Part shown: piece after piece, positions 33,374 through 42,034 of the stretch
How positions within the stretch are numbered: the first letter of the stretch is position 1
Layout of the letters: each line of letters begins with the position of its first letter
From: Ichthyophis bannanicus
Lineage: Eukaryota; Chordata; Amphibia; Gymnophiona; Ichthyophiidae
Direction of reading: 5' to 3'
NCBI GenBank assembly: GCA_033557465.1
Contig: CM066031.1
Location: 171,461,043 to 171,525,042, forward strand
Length of the DNA: 64,000 nt
Notes under the pieces: model-generated
Database searches by the model: none
What the model saw: the letters and a program-made list of their open reading frames with translations, nothing else
Told to the model about the DNA's origin: nothing
Made by a program: the position numbers and the translations under genes

Positions 33374-33533
33374 CTCCAGGACCAAGCAGGAAGTCAGTCC
33401 TCACTTATGGGTGACGTCGGCGCCGACGGAGCCCTCGCGGAGCAATTTTCCCCAGCTTTCAAAGAAAGCCTTTGGGAATTGCAGCGCGCATGCGCGGTCC
33501 TCTTCCCGCCCAAGGGTGCCATCTTAGCCAGTC
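33374..33533 (+). repeat. DIRS-C left inverted terminal repeat
   Basis: About 160 bp from CTCCAGGACCAAGCAGGAAG to TTAGCCAGTC. It contains GACGTCGGCGCCGACGGAG and GCGCGCATGCGCGG palindromic GC blocks. It is matched in reverse complement by 38944-39101. Confidence 0.92.
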
Positions 33534-33773
33534 TTCTTTTTTTCCGCGGAGCCCTACAGACGTCCCCGTCTTGTCCCCGCGAAAAAGTTGATATTTCTTC
33601 ATAATTTTATTCTTTTTCCTTCGGTTCGACGCCGGTCTTTTTCCCGCCCGGACTCGCGACGCCGGTCACGAGTCCTCTTCTTCTTTTTGGTTTTTCTGAC
33701 TTAGTCAGTTTTCGTTTTCGGTTTTTCCCTGGCAGCCCGGTCCTTTGACCTCGCCGGGACCCTTTTTCCCCCG

Positions 33774-35673
33774 ATGGCTGCCAGTGGTTTCAAGCGGTGT
33801 GGTCAGTGTGACCGAAATATGTCACTAACTGACACACACGACTTTTGCCTCCGCTGCCTGGGCCCGGATCATGAAGAAATGATCTGTGGGCCCTGCGGCA
33901 AAATGTCCTCCAAAGCGTTGAGAAGTCGGCGGCATCAGCGGGATAGGATCTTCGCTGACCCCAGCCGTACCCGGACCTCGTCGGAGGCCTCCGCGTCCAA
34001 AGGTTCCAGCTCGGACCGTCGCCGGAGTTCCTCCGACAGGGGTTTCTCCCTCCGGGGACCATCGACGTAAGGTGAAACCCGCGAGGGCGTCGTCGGTGGA
34101 CGCTCCTGGCTCCGCGAGGGCCAGGTCGCATAGCCCCGATAGCCGCCGCGGGTCCTTGGAGAAGGAGCACCTCCCGAAGCGACCTCGCCTGGAGTCGGAG
34201 CTGCCTGCTCGGGTAAGTCCTGTGGTCCTCCTGGACTCGCCTCCGCGACAGCCGCCGTCGGGGCCCGAGTCGGGGGCTGCTGGGTCACCTGAGCTCGGAC
34301 TCAGGTTGACGGCCTTGGAGAGCAGACTGTCTGCCTTCATGGACCAGCAGCGGGCACTGCTCGCTGGCTTCGCTGGCGTCGCTGCCCCGACCGCCGGGAC
34401 GTCGACGTCCAAGTCGACCCCGGAGACCGAGCCGATCCTCGAGTCGATGCGAACTCGAGTCGATCCTCGGTCGAGGTCACCCTCGGCCTCCCGTTCGGGA
34501 CCGAGGTCACCGACGCCGACTCCCTCGGCGTCGGGGCGGCAGGCGCCGCGCCCTGCCCGGGCCGACCCCACTGAGTCCTCGTCGGAGTCGGTCTGGGAGT
34601 CTGAAGAGGAAGAGTCGCCTGATTCTTTCCGGACTCGGTGTGTCCCCTCGGACTCACCGGAGTCCGAACCTCGGAAGCAGTCCCCCCCGGAGGATGCCCG
34701 GTTCTCGGACTTCGTCAGGGATATGGCCAAGGCTTTGGCCTTCCCTGCGGACCCCGAGGAGGAGCCTCGAGCCGAAGAGCTCGACGCCCTCCAGTATGAC
34801 TCTCCCGCAAGGGAACACTTTACTGTACCGGTTCCTCCTATGCTGGAACGACTACTCTTCCGCATGTGGGAGAGTCCGGCCACCTCGCCGGTCCTGAGCA
34901 AGCGGGTCGATTCTATCTATCGAGTCCGCAAGAGCCCTGGCTTCCAAAAAGCACAGCTACCACACCATTCCATGGTAGTGGAATCGGCCATGCATCGTCT
35001 TAAGAGCCAGAAGATGCACTCCTCGGTGCCTCCTGGCAGGGAGGCCCGTAACCTGGATGGCCTTGGTAAGAAGGGCTCTATGCTTGCGTGTTGTGTCCAG
35101 ACCTACCAGCTATACATGGGCATGTATCTCCGAGACCTGGCTAAAGAGCTAGCCGGATTCTCCGCTGGTTTGTCCGAGGAACCCTTGCGGAGGTTCCTGG
35201 CCTTGTCCACTGGCATTCGGGAATGCTCAAAATTCATGTCCCGAGCAGCCTATGATGGCTTTGAAGCATCGGCTCGAGTGGCCGCAGCCGGCATCGGTGC
35301 CCGCCGACAGGCTTGGCTTCAGTCGTCTGACCTTGAGCCCTGGGTGCAGAACAAGTTGGTCGATGTCCCCTGCCGAGGCGAAAACCTCTTTGGCAAGCCC
35401 ATGGCGGAAAAGGCTGCACAAATTGAGACGGAGACTCTCACCAGGACCAGGCTTTCTAGGAAGACCTCCGCCCCTTCCCAGAAAAAGAAGGGCTCGGGAA
35501 AAAAGTCCTTTTACCCGAGGAAGGCGGCTGCCTACAAACAATACCCCCATTATCAGGCCCCTGCAGCTCCCCAACAGGGCCAGCAGGCCAAGGGACGGGG
35601 TAACGGGTCCCGTAGGCAGCAAGCCCCCAAGCCTGCACCACCAGCCCCTGCTCAGCAGGGTGGGGGTTTTTGA
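33774..35673 (+). pseudogene. DIRS-C gag-like ORF1 (one frameshift)
   Basis: ATG 33774. The first frame (to 34070) carries a Cys/His module GFKRCGQCDRNMSLTDTHDF then CLRCLGPDH and CGPCGK, a compact zinc-binding pattern (C-x2-C, H, C-x2-C, H, C-x2-C). Near 34040-34056 the frame changes; downstream GDHRRKVKPARASS continues open to TGA 35671-35673. The second part is Ser/Pro/Arg-rich, then acidic, then has the conserved gag block FSDFVRDMAKALAFPADPEE. After it come LERLLFRMWESPATSPVLSK, then YQLYMGMYLRDLAKELAGFS and an SRAAYDGFEASARVAAAGIG block, and a Lys/Gln-rich tail. The same Cys/His module is at 57675-57760 in DIRS-D. Confidence 0.8.
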
Positions 35674-37585
35674 CTCCTTAAGCATAGCCTCTCCCCCCCC
35701 GCTGGTTCCTCCCAGCACCGGAGGCCGGCTGGTTCACTTCGCCCACAGGTGGTCCAGCATCACCTCAGATGCCTGGGTGCTTCAAGTCGTGCGAAAAGGC
35801 TATCTTCTCCACTTCCACCAGGTCCCTCCCTCCTATTTTCCGGGAGAACCTCCACGACCCCCTCTGCACAGGGAATTACTCCTTCAGGAGTTAGCAGGTC
35901 TTCTACAGGAACAGGCGGTGGAACCGGTGCCCCACCACCTAAAAGGTCAAGGCTTTTATTCCAGGTATTTTCTAATACCAAAGAGAACAGGAGGCCTCAG
36001 ACCCATCCTGGACTTGCGCAACCTCAACAAGTTCCTTGTGCGAGAGAAGTTCAAAATGCTTACCCTTGGAATCCTTCTGCCCTACCTCCAGCAGGGAGAT
36101 TGGCTATGCTCCTTGGATCTAAAGGATGCCTACACGCACATCCTCATCCACCCAAGCCACCGCCAATACCTAAGGTTTGTGGTGGCAGGAAATCATTACC
36201 AGTACAGAGTACTGCCCTTTGGCCTGTCCTCCGCACCGCAAGTCTTCACAAAATGTCTCGCGGTGGTGGCGGCCCATCTCCGGCTTCACGGCCTATATGT
36301 CTTTCCGTACCTCGACGACTGGCTCATCAGAGCAGCGTCCGCTCCGGAGGTCACCAACGCCACACGCCGCACGGTGACTCTTCTGCAGTACTTGGGCTTT
36401 GTTATAAACTTCGCAAAGTCCACTTTGCTCCCCTCACAGGATCTCGAGTTCATCGGCGCAAGGCTGCACACTCCTCAGGCACGAGCGTACCTACCGCTCG
36501 ACAGGGCTCAACGGCTCATGGACCTAGCCGACCGTTTTCGCAGCCAGCCCCTGGTCTCCGCCAGGCGCTTCCTGAGACTACTCGGCCATATGGCTTCCAC
36601 CGTCCATGTGACCCCCAATGCCCGCCTGAATATGCGGCCTGCTCAATGGTGTCTCCGCCAGCAGTGGCGACAAGCCACAGGCGGCCTAGCAGACCTAGTG
36701 CGCGTCTCCGAGCCGCTGATCTCGTCTCTCCGGTGGTGGCTTCAGCAGCCGAACCTGATATTCGGAATGCCTTTCCAGTCACCTCAGCCGGCCCGGGTGC
36801 TGACAACAGATGCATCCCTCCTGGGCTGGGGAGCGCATTGCCAAGGGGCACGTACTCAGGGCCTCTGGACCACGTGGGAGTCTGCTCAGCAGATCAACTT
36901 CCTGGAGCTCAGGGCGATCCGCCTGGCTCTCAAGGCCTTCTCCCACCTGACTTCTCACCAGTCCGTCCTTGTCCAGACGGACAATCAAGTTGCCATGTTC
37001 TACGTGAACAAGCAGGGGGGCACGGGCTCCTTCCTCCTCTGCCGGGAGGCACAGAAGCTCTGCTCTTGGGCCGTCTGTCACGGCATTCTCCTCAAGGCAG
37101 TTTATCTCCCAGGCCAAGAGAATTACCTGGCGGACAAACTCAGCAGGATCCTCCAGCCGCACGAGTGGCGTCTGGATCCCTTGGTAGTTCAGAAGCTCTT
37201 TCTAAAGTGGGGCCTCCCCACGGTGGATCTCTTTGCCAGTCCTCACAACCGGCAACTTCCTCGCTTCTGCTCTCGTCAGCCACACCCCCTTCGGGTTGCG
37301 GCGGACGCTTTTCTACTATCATGGTCGGGGAGCCTTCTGTACGCTTTCCCTCCCATCCCGCTAGTCTCTCGGACTCTTTTCAAGGTTCTCCGAGACAAAG
37401 CCTTCATGATCCTGGTGGCCCCTCGCTGGCCCAGACAGCCGTGGTTTCCGCTCCTGCTGCAATTAGCGGTGGAGGATCCATTGCCTCTGGGGTTACAACC
37501 GGATCTCCTCACTCAGGATCAGGGGTCTCTGCTACACCCCAACCTCAGGTCTCTCAACCTCATGGCCTGGCTGCTGAGAGGGTAG
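35660..37585 (+). CDS. DIRS-C pol: reverse transcriptase, RNase H, downstream domain (intact frame)
   Basis: Uninterrupted frame. It is open from 35252, but homology starts at about 35660, overlapping the end of gag. RT blocks: FLIPKRTGGLRPILDLRNLN (about 35965-36025), CSLDLKDAYTHILIHPSHRQ (first catalytic Asp, about 36110-36168), YRVLPFGLSSAPQVFTKCLA, VFPYLDDWLIRAA (catalytic Y-L-D-D, about 36300-36340). RNase H: LTTDASLLGWGAHC, NFLELRAIRLALKA, VQTDNQVAMFYVNKQGG, YLADKLSRI, supplying D-E-D-D. The downstream block VDLFASPHNRQLPRF, LLYAFPPIPLVSRTL, VAPRWPRQPWFPLL sits where DIRS elements carry a methyltransferase-like domain. No ATG lies at the homologous start, so expression by frameshift or reinitiation from gag is likely (inference). 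All expected catalytic residues are present. Confidence 0.9.
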   Translation: MGVFDSLSIASPPPLVPPSTGGRLVHFAHRWSSITSDAWVLQVVRKGYLLHFHQVPPSYFPGEPPRPPLHRELLLQELAGLLQEQAVEPVPHHLKGQGFYSRYFLIPKRTGGLRPILDLRNLNKFLVREKFKMLTLGILLPYLQQGDWLCSLDLKDAYTHILIHPSHRQYLRFVVAGNHYQYRVLPFGLSSAPQVFTKCLAVVAAHLRLHGLYVFPYLDDWLIRAASAPEVTNATRRTVTLLQYLGFVINFAKSTLLPSQDLEFIGARLHTPQARAYLPLDRAQRLMDLADRFRSQPLVSARRFLRLLGHMASTVHVTPNARLNMRPAQWCLRQQWRQATGGLADLVRVSEPLISSLRWWLQQPNLIFGMPFQSPQPARVLTTDASLLGWGAHCQGARTQGLWTTWESAQQINFLELRAIRLALKAFSHLTSHQSVLVQTDNQVAMFYVNKQGGTGSFLLCREAQKLCSWAVCHGILLKAVYLPGQENYLADKLSRILQPHEWRLDPLVVQKLFLKWGLPTVDLFASPHNRQLPRFCSRQPHPLRVAADAFLLSWSGSLLYAFPPIPLVSRTLFKVLRDKAFMILVAPRWPRQPWFPLLLQLAVEDPLPLGLQPDLLTQDQGSLLHPNLRSLNLMAWLLRG

Positions 37586-38622
37586 TCCTCGATCCCCTTC
37601 TCCTGCCGGCAGAGGTGGAGGAGGTCGTCCTAGCTTCGCGACGACCTTCTACCCGCAAATGCTACGCTCTTAAATGGCGTTGTTTTTCCGTTTGGTGTAC
37701 CCGACAGTCTCAGGATCCCTTCTCCTGCCCGGTGTCGGTGGTCTTGCAGTACTTGCTTTACCTCTCTAATCTGGGACTTAAGTCCAACTCCGTCAAGGTT
37801 CACCTCAGTGCTCTTTCAGCACATCATGTGCCGGTGGACGGCAGACCTCTCTCCAACGACCCTCTCGTAGCGAGGTTTCTCAGAGGTCTCCTTCTACTTA
37901 AACCACCTCTGCGCCCGCCAGCGCCTGACTGGGACCTGAATGTGGTTTTACAGCGGATCACCTGTCCGCCTTTTGAACCTATGGCTACCTGTTCTCTCCG
38001 TTTTCTTTCTTGGAAAACACTGTTCTTGATAGCCCTCACTTCCGCTAGACGCGTAAGTGAATTGCAGGCCCTCGTGTCTGATCCCCCTTACACTCGGTTC
38101 TACAAAAATAGGGTAGTCCTACGGACTCACCCAAAATTTCTTCCAAAAGTGGTCTCCCCTTTTCATATCAATCAGGAGGTGGTACTTCCAACCTTCTTTC
38201 CCAGACCACACTCCAGCCGAGCTGAAACGGTCCTCCATACCCTGGACTGTAGAAGGGCTTTGAACTTCTACCTTGACCGTACGCGGGAGCACCGTAAAGC
38301 TGCTCAGCTTTTTGTATCTTTTGACCCCAATAAATTGGGGCTCCCGGTCTCCAAGCGTACACTGTCCATCTGGGTTGCGGACTGTATCACTTGGGCTTAT
38401 GGGGCAGCCGGACTCTCCTTGGAAGGTCGAGTCACGGCTCATTGCGTTCGGGCAAAGGCCACGTCAGTGGCTTACCTCCGCTCTGTTCCGCTGGCAGACA
38501 TCTGCCGGGCCGCTACTTGGTCTTCGAGCCAGACTTTTGCGGTCCATTACTGTCTCGAGAGGGAGTCCCGCAGGGACAGTGCTTTCGGACAGGCAGTCCT
38601 CCGTAATCTCTTTGAGGTCTGA
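37564..38622 (+). CDS. DIRS-C tyrosine recombinase (intact frame)
   Basis: Open to TGA 38620-38622. The frame is open far upstream (from 35749), but recognisable recombinase begins at about 37564, overlapping the pol C-terminus by about 20 bp. N-terminal SAM-like part: EVVLASRRPSTRKCYALKWR, SVVLQYLLYLSNLGLKSNSV. Catalytic part: LIALTSARRVSELQALVSDP (first Arg), LPKVVSPFHINQEVVLPTFF, AHCVRAKATSVAYLRSVPLA (H-x-x-R box), ADICRAATWSSSQTFAVHYC (Tyr nucleophile). Every R-HxxR-Y residue is present. There is no ATG at the start of homology, so the mode of translation is unclear. Confidence 0.9.
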   Translation, partial: GLAAERVVLDPLLLPAEVEEVVLASRRPSTRKCYALKWRCFSVWCTRQSQDPFSCPVSVVLQYLLYLSNLGLKSNSVKVHLSALSAHHVPVDGRPLSNDPLVARFLRGLLLLKPPLRPPAPDWDLNVVLQRITCPPFEPMATCSLRFLSWKTLFLIALTSARRVSELQALVSDPPYTRFYKNRVVLRTHPKFLPKVVSPFHINQEVVLPTFFPRPHSSRAETVLHTLDCRRALNFYLDRTREHRKAAQLFVSFDPNKLGLPVSKRTLSIWVADCITWAYGAAGLSLEGRVTAHCVRAKATSVAYLRSVPLADICRAATWSSSQTFAVHYCLERESRRDSAFGQAVLRNLFEV

Positions 38623-38758
38623 GCAACTCCTACCCTCCATCCCGGATGTGGGCTACCGGTGGGTAATAATTCAGCGAAGATTCTTTCCTTCTGTGCTGCT
38701 GAGCTAGAGGGAGCTCATTTTTGTGCTTAGGGTCTCCGGTAGCCTTAAGCTTGGGCGT

Positions 38759-38856
38759 CCCATAAGTGAGGACTGACTTCCTGCTTGGTCCTGGAGAAAG
38801 CGTAGTTACTCACCTGTAACAGGTGTTCTCCAGGAGCAGCAGGAATCAGTCCTCAC
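38759..38856 (+). repeat. DIRS-C internal complementary region
   Basis: 38759-38796 (CCCATAAGTGAGGACTGACT ... CCTGGAG) is the complement of the left terminus. 38797-38856 (AAAGCGTAGTTACTCACCTG ... CAGTCCTCAC) is the complement of the right terminus with its extension. The junction lies in GGAGAAAGCG. Confidence 0.92.
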
Positions 38857-38943
38857 AACCCTCCCTCCTCCCCTTGGAGTTGCAATCGTCTGCTTTACTT
38901 TTTTTTGCAAATTTTTATGCTGTCTTTTTTAGCTATGTCATCT

Positions 38944-39133
38944 GACTGGCTAAGATGGCACCCTTGGGCGGGAAGAGGACCGCGCATGCGCGCTGCAATT
39001 CCCAAAGGCTTTCTTTGAAAGCTGGGGAAAATTGATCCGCGAGGGCTCCGTCGGCGCCGACGTCACCCATAAGTGAGGACTGATTCCTGCTGCTCCTGGA
39101 GAACACCTGTTACAGGTGAGTAACTACGCTTTC
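38944..39133 (-). repeat. DIRS-C right inverted terminal repeat with extension
   Basis: 38944-39101 is the inverse of the left ITR. 39102-39133 (AACACCTGTTACAGGTGAGT and onward) is the right-only extension, also present in the ICR. The extension holds the perfect palindrome CACCTGTTACAGGTG. Confidence 0.92.
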
Positions 39134-39330
39134 TTTTTTGCGCTCAGTACCCCCACAGATCTCTTGGGGAGCAGGCTTAAAGGTATTTGTCCTTTTTTCT
39201 TTCAGCCCCACGAGAGCACTCATTTTAGGCTCCCATTCCCAGTGATGGCATCACTTCCTTCCTCTACAACACATTTTTCAAATTAAATCACAATTTCCAC
39301 CAACCTATACTTCAGAGTGTTTAAAAAAGA
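39134..39330 (-). mobile_element. Probable 5' remnant of the L1-like LINE
   Basis: Flanking sequence that resumes after DIRS-C. It should be the 5' end of the L1-like element by continuity, but no coding motif is readable here. Confidence 0.3.
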
Positions 39331-39369
39331 AAAATTTGAATGTTTTTTTAGGTAGAAGCACACCGTTTT

Positions 39370-39660
39370 AGGAGTCCCCTACCTGTGTGGCTGATTCATT
39401 CTGCTCATCGGTGGAGAAAGTGAAAGTTGCATAGCTGTAACAGGAGTTCTCCATGAACCGTTGAATTAAACAGCTACACAGAGTTGTCTGCAATTCTTGA
39501 TACGAAACTAAAGAATCTGAGCAGAAATAAAAAGATGAAGCAGGAACTCCCCTGCAAGACTGGAAAAGGTTTTAGTCTTTCTGGACTCTGAGAGAACTGG
39601 TTTGCCTTGGCACCATCAGATGACATTACTCATCCGGATGGCTGATTTGTATCCTGCTTT
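39370..39660. repeat. Diverged DIRS terminal fragment
   Basis: GGTGGAGAAAGTGAAAGTTG ... AGCTGTAACAGGAGTTCTCC (about 39410-39453) resembles the ICR/terminus of DIRS-C (GGAGAAAGCGTAGTTACTCA ... CTGTAACAGGTGTTCTCC). No ORF follows, so this may be an isolated edge of a third DIRS lineage. Confidence 0.4.
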
Positions 39661-39901
39661 CTTTGGAGAATTACTATTGCCCATTCCCCTGCTTTCACTT
39701 TAATTCTAAAAAAAAAGTTTGTAAAAGTTGCTTTTATTGAAAGAAGTTTATGTATGTATGACTTTGCTTAATCTCCATTCAATCCGTTCCATTTTCCCTT
39801 TGCTCTTCCCCATTTGGTTTAATCCTTTGATTGTAAAGGCTCTTCTTTGAAATACTTTGGTTTCTTACTTTTGCATACTTATTAACTTATCAACCCCAGC
39901 T

Positions 39902-42034
39902 ATGCCAAAGGATTCCTCAGCGGCATCCATGGATCCACAGAGGGGCTCGAGAAAGAAATCATTGGTTTGGAGGCACTTCCGCGCCATGAAGGATCAGCGG
40001 TTTGCCGAGTGCCTACACTGCTGGAAGACTATCAGCCGAGGAAAGATAGTGGGACATCTTTCCAACACTGCAATGCAATACCATTTGAAAAAGCAACATC
40101 TGGAAGTGTTGCTTGCAGGGGAGGCTGGCTCTCTGGGGAAACCTTCCCCTATTACAAATAGCAATAAAAGCAAAGAAAAGGGGAAGTCAGCTTCCCAACC
40201 TGAGCCCCAAGCACCTTTCCCCAGTGATTACATTGGTGAGCATCTCCCACCCCCAGCACAGTGGCAAGCCACCATGGAGCAGATGGGGTGGTATCCCACA
40301 GAACTGTCCCAGGGCAAGAGGCAGACGCCAACCAAGGTGGTCACTAAGTACATTGCGGAAATGATTGCTCTGGATGACCATCCCCTGCAGTTGGTAGAGA
40401 ATGTGGGTTTCAAGCGACTGCTCCTCCTGTTAGCTCCCACCTACAAAGTCCCAAGCCAGACTACATTCATTAGACATGTTATACCCACCCTATATGCACA
40501 GTGCCATGCCCAGATGCAAGTACAGTTGGCCAAGGCAGAAGGGAGTAGCGTACATTTCACAGCTGACATCTACACTACCCAGAATGCTACGCATGCCTAT
40601 CTGTCCCTGACAGCACACTGGTGGCAGCTGGATGAGGCAGGGGCAGGCATCAGCTGTAGTGGGGGCACACCAGCAGGGTATAGGTGGGCTTTGCTACATA
40701 CCCAAGTGATGGAACAGAGCCATACTTCAGCCCATATCCTAGAGGCAATCAGAGGGATAATGGAGGGCTGGCTAGTTGAAAGAGACATTAAAAAAGGATT
40801 TTTCATTACAGAAAGTAGCAATAATATGATTAGGGCAGTGGGTGATGGAGGCTACAAGGGGATCCAGTGTTTTGCACACTTGCTACACCTGGCAGTAAAG
40901 GATGCCATTGGACTGGGGGGCAAGGATGGCGGCAGTATCATCTTGAAAGATCTACTAGAGAGATGCAGGAAAATAGCCAGGCATTTCAACCGGAGCGTAA
41001 GAGGTGGTCAGCAGTTACGGCACAAACAGGCATTTGTTGGGGCACCTCTGAACAGCCTTATTCAGGATGTGGACACCAGCTGGAATTCTATCTACTTCAT
41101 GCTGCAGAGATTAGTGGAGCAGCAGACGCCCCTTCATGAGTTGTCTATGGAGACAGAGATAGGGTTGGATCACCCCCTTGGATACCAGGATTGGTTGCAC
41201 ATGACACAGGTGGCATATGTTTTGAAACCCTTCAAGGATGCCACAGAAGCCCTGAGTTTGGGCACAGCCACGCTGGGTGAGGTCATTCCTATAGTCAACC
41301 TTCTGGAGCAGAAATTGGAGGGCTTCCACCAGGAGCAAGGATTGGCAGAGGAGGTGTTGGTGCTAGTCAAGTGTTTGCAGCTGCAACTTCAAAATCGTCT
41401 CAAACCCCTCACCCAGCTGGATTGTTACATGTTGGCTACCATGTGTGACCCGCGGGTGAAAGGGAGTATTGCCTTCCAATCCAACACTCTGTGCTACTGG
41501 AAGGAGAAGCTGGTGGCTAGAGTACAGGAGTGTAGGCAGAGAGGCAGCGTGGGGGAAAGAGTGGGCTCCCCTTGCAGCACTGGCAGCATCAGCAGCACCT
41601 CATCAGCTCCCGCCTACTCCCCTTCTTTCTACCACCTTGCCCCCATTGATACTGCAGGACGAGCTTTCTTGACACAAGCCATAGCTTCAGCTGTTGGCAG
41701 CAAAGGCCTCCAATACCCCCTAGAGGAGACCCCTGCAGAAACGTCAGTCAAGCGGTACCTTGCAGAGCCTATCGAAGTTATGTCTACAGATCCCTTGGCA
41801 TACTGGGCACACAAGGCCGCAGTCTGGCCAGATCTTGCCAAGGTTGCCCAGCATTTCCTTTCCTGCCCGCCAACCAGTGTTCCTAGTAAACAGGTTTTAT
41901 CAATGGCAGGAAACTTTATAAGTCCACACCATTCACAGCTGGCACCAGAGTTGATGGAACAATTAGTCTTCATTAAGATCAACCTTCCTCTGCTAGGTTT
42001 CCCTGAATTCCCATGTGAGTGGCAAGAGGACTGA
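39902..42034 (+). CDS. hAT-superfamily transposase, intact 710-codon frame (ZBED-like)
   Basis: Start chosen at ATG 39902 (MPKDSSAASMDPQRGSRKKS); the in-frame TTG upstream is not credible. Residues about 20-75 form a BED-type zinc finger: VWRHFRAMKDQRFAECLHCW ... QYHLKKQHL, with C-x2-C and H-x4-H. Middle: QTTFIRHVIPTLYAQCHAQM and VHFTADIYTTQNATHAYLSL (catalytic Asp of the RNase H fold), then CFAHLLHLAVKDAIGL and DVDTSWNSIYFMLQRL, typical hAT blocks. The C-terminal dimerisation region has DPLAYWAHKAAVWPDLAKVA and PTSVPSKQVLSMAGNFISPH. The protein would cut and paste hAT DNA, or, if tamed, bind DNA. No stops or frameshifts occur in 2.1 kb, in contrast to most neighbouring elements. CCCCAG just before the start could be a splice acceptor. 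Confidence 0.88.
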   Translation: MPKDSSAASMDPQRGSRKKSLVWRHFRAMKDQRFAECLHCWKTISRGKIVGHLSNTAMQYHLKKQHLEVLLAGEAGSLGKPSPITNSNKSKEKGKSASQPEPQAPFPSDYIGEHLPPPAQWQATMEQMGWYPTELSQGKRQTPTKVVTKYIAEMIALDDHPLQLVENVGFKRLLLLLAPTYKVPSQTTFIRHVIPTLYAQCHAQMQVQLAKAEGSSVHFTADIYTTQNATHAYLSLTAHWWQLDEAGAGISCSGGTPAGYRWALLHTQVMEQSHTSAHILEAIRGIMEGWLVERDIKKGFFITESSNNMIRAVGDGGYKGIQCFAHLLHLAVKDAIGLGGKDGGSIILKDLLERCRKIARHFNRSVRGGQQLRHKQAFVGAPLNSLIQDVDTSWNSIYFMLQRLVEQQTPLHELSMETEIGLDHPLGYQDWLHMTQVAYVLKPFKDATEALSLGTATLGEVIPIVNLLEQKLEGFHQEQGLAEEVLVLVKCLQLQLQNRLKPLTQLDCYMLATMCDPRVKGSIAFQSNTLCYWKEKLVARVQECRQRGSVGERVGSPCSTGSISSTSSAPAYSPSFYHLAPIDTAGRAFLTQAIASAVGSKGLQYPLEETPAETSVKRYLAEPIEVMSTDPLAYWAHKAAVWPDLAKVAQHFLSCPPTSVPSKQVLSMAGNFISPHHSQLAPELMEQLVFIKINLPLLGFPEFPCEWQED

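Larger units (their letters stand above)
33371..39133 (+). mobile_element. DIRS-C: best-preserved tyrosine-recombinase retrotransposon
   Basis: A 5.76-kb GC-rich DIRS element. Left ITR is 33374-33533, right ITR 38944-39101 with a right-only extension to about 39133, and ICR 38759-38856. The pol and recombinase frames are both open; only ORF1 has a frameshift near 34040-34056. The ITRs are nearly identical, with visible differences limited to a few positions in the outer 30 bp and a GAGCAA/GATCAA change. This indicates a recent insertion. It lies in the 5' region of the L1-like LINE. DIRS-D is an older relative. Confidence 0.92.

Noticed and set aside
33825..34901. 358-codon open frame on the minus strand across the DIRS-C gag
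   Set aside because: Ser/Arg/Gly-rich with no domain. It mirrors the GC-rich plus-strand gag and is best explained by codon bias of the sense frame.
35252..35659. N-terminal extension of the DIRS-C pol frame
   Set aside because: It overlaps well-supported gag sequence, and translation there shows no conserved block. I kept only the part from 35660.
38797..38830. ICR of DIRS-C as a separate small inverted repeat element
   Set aside because: Its two halves are exact complements of the element's two ends, so it belongs to the DIRS structure.
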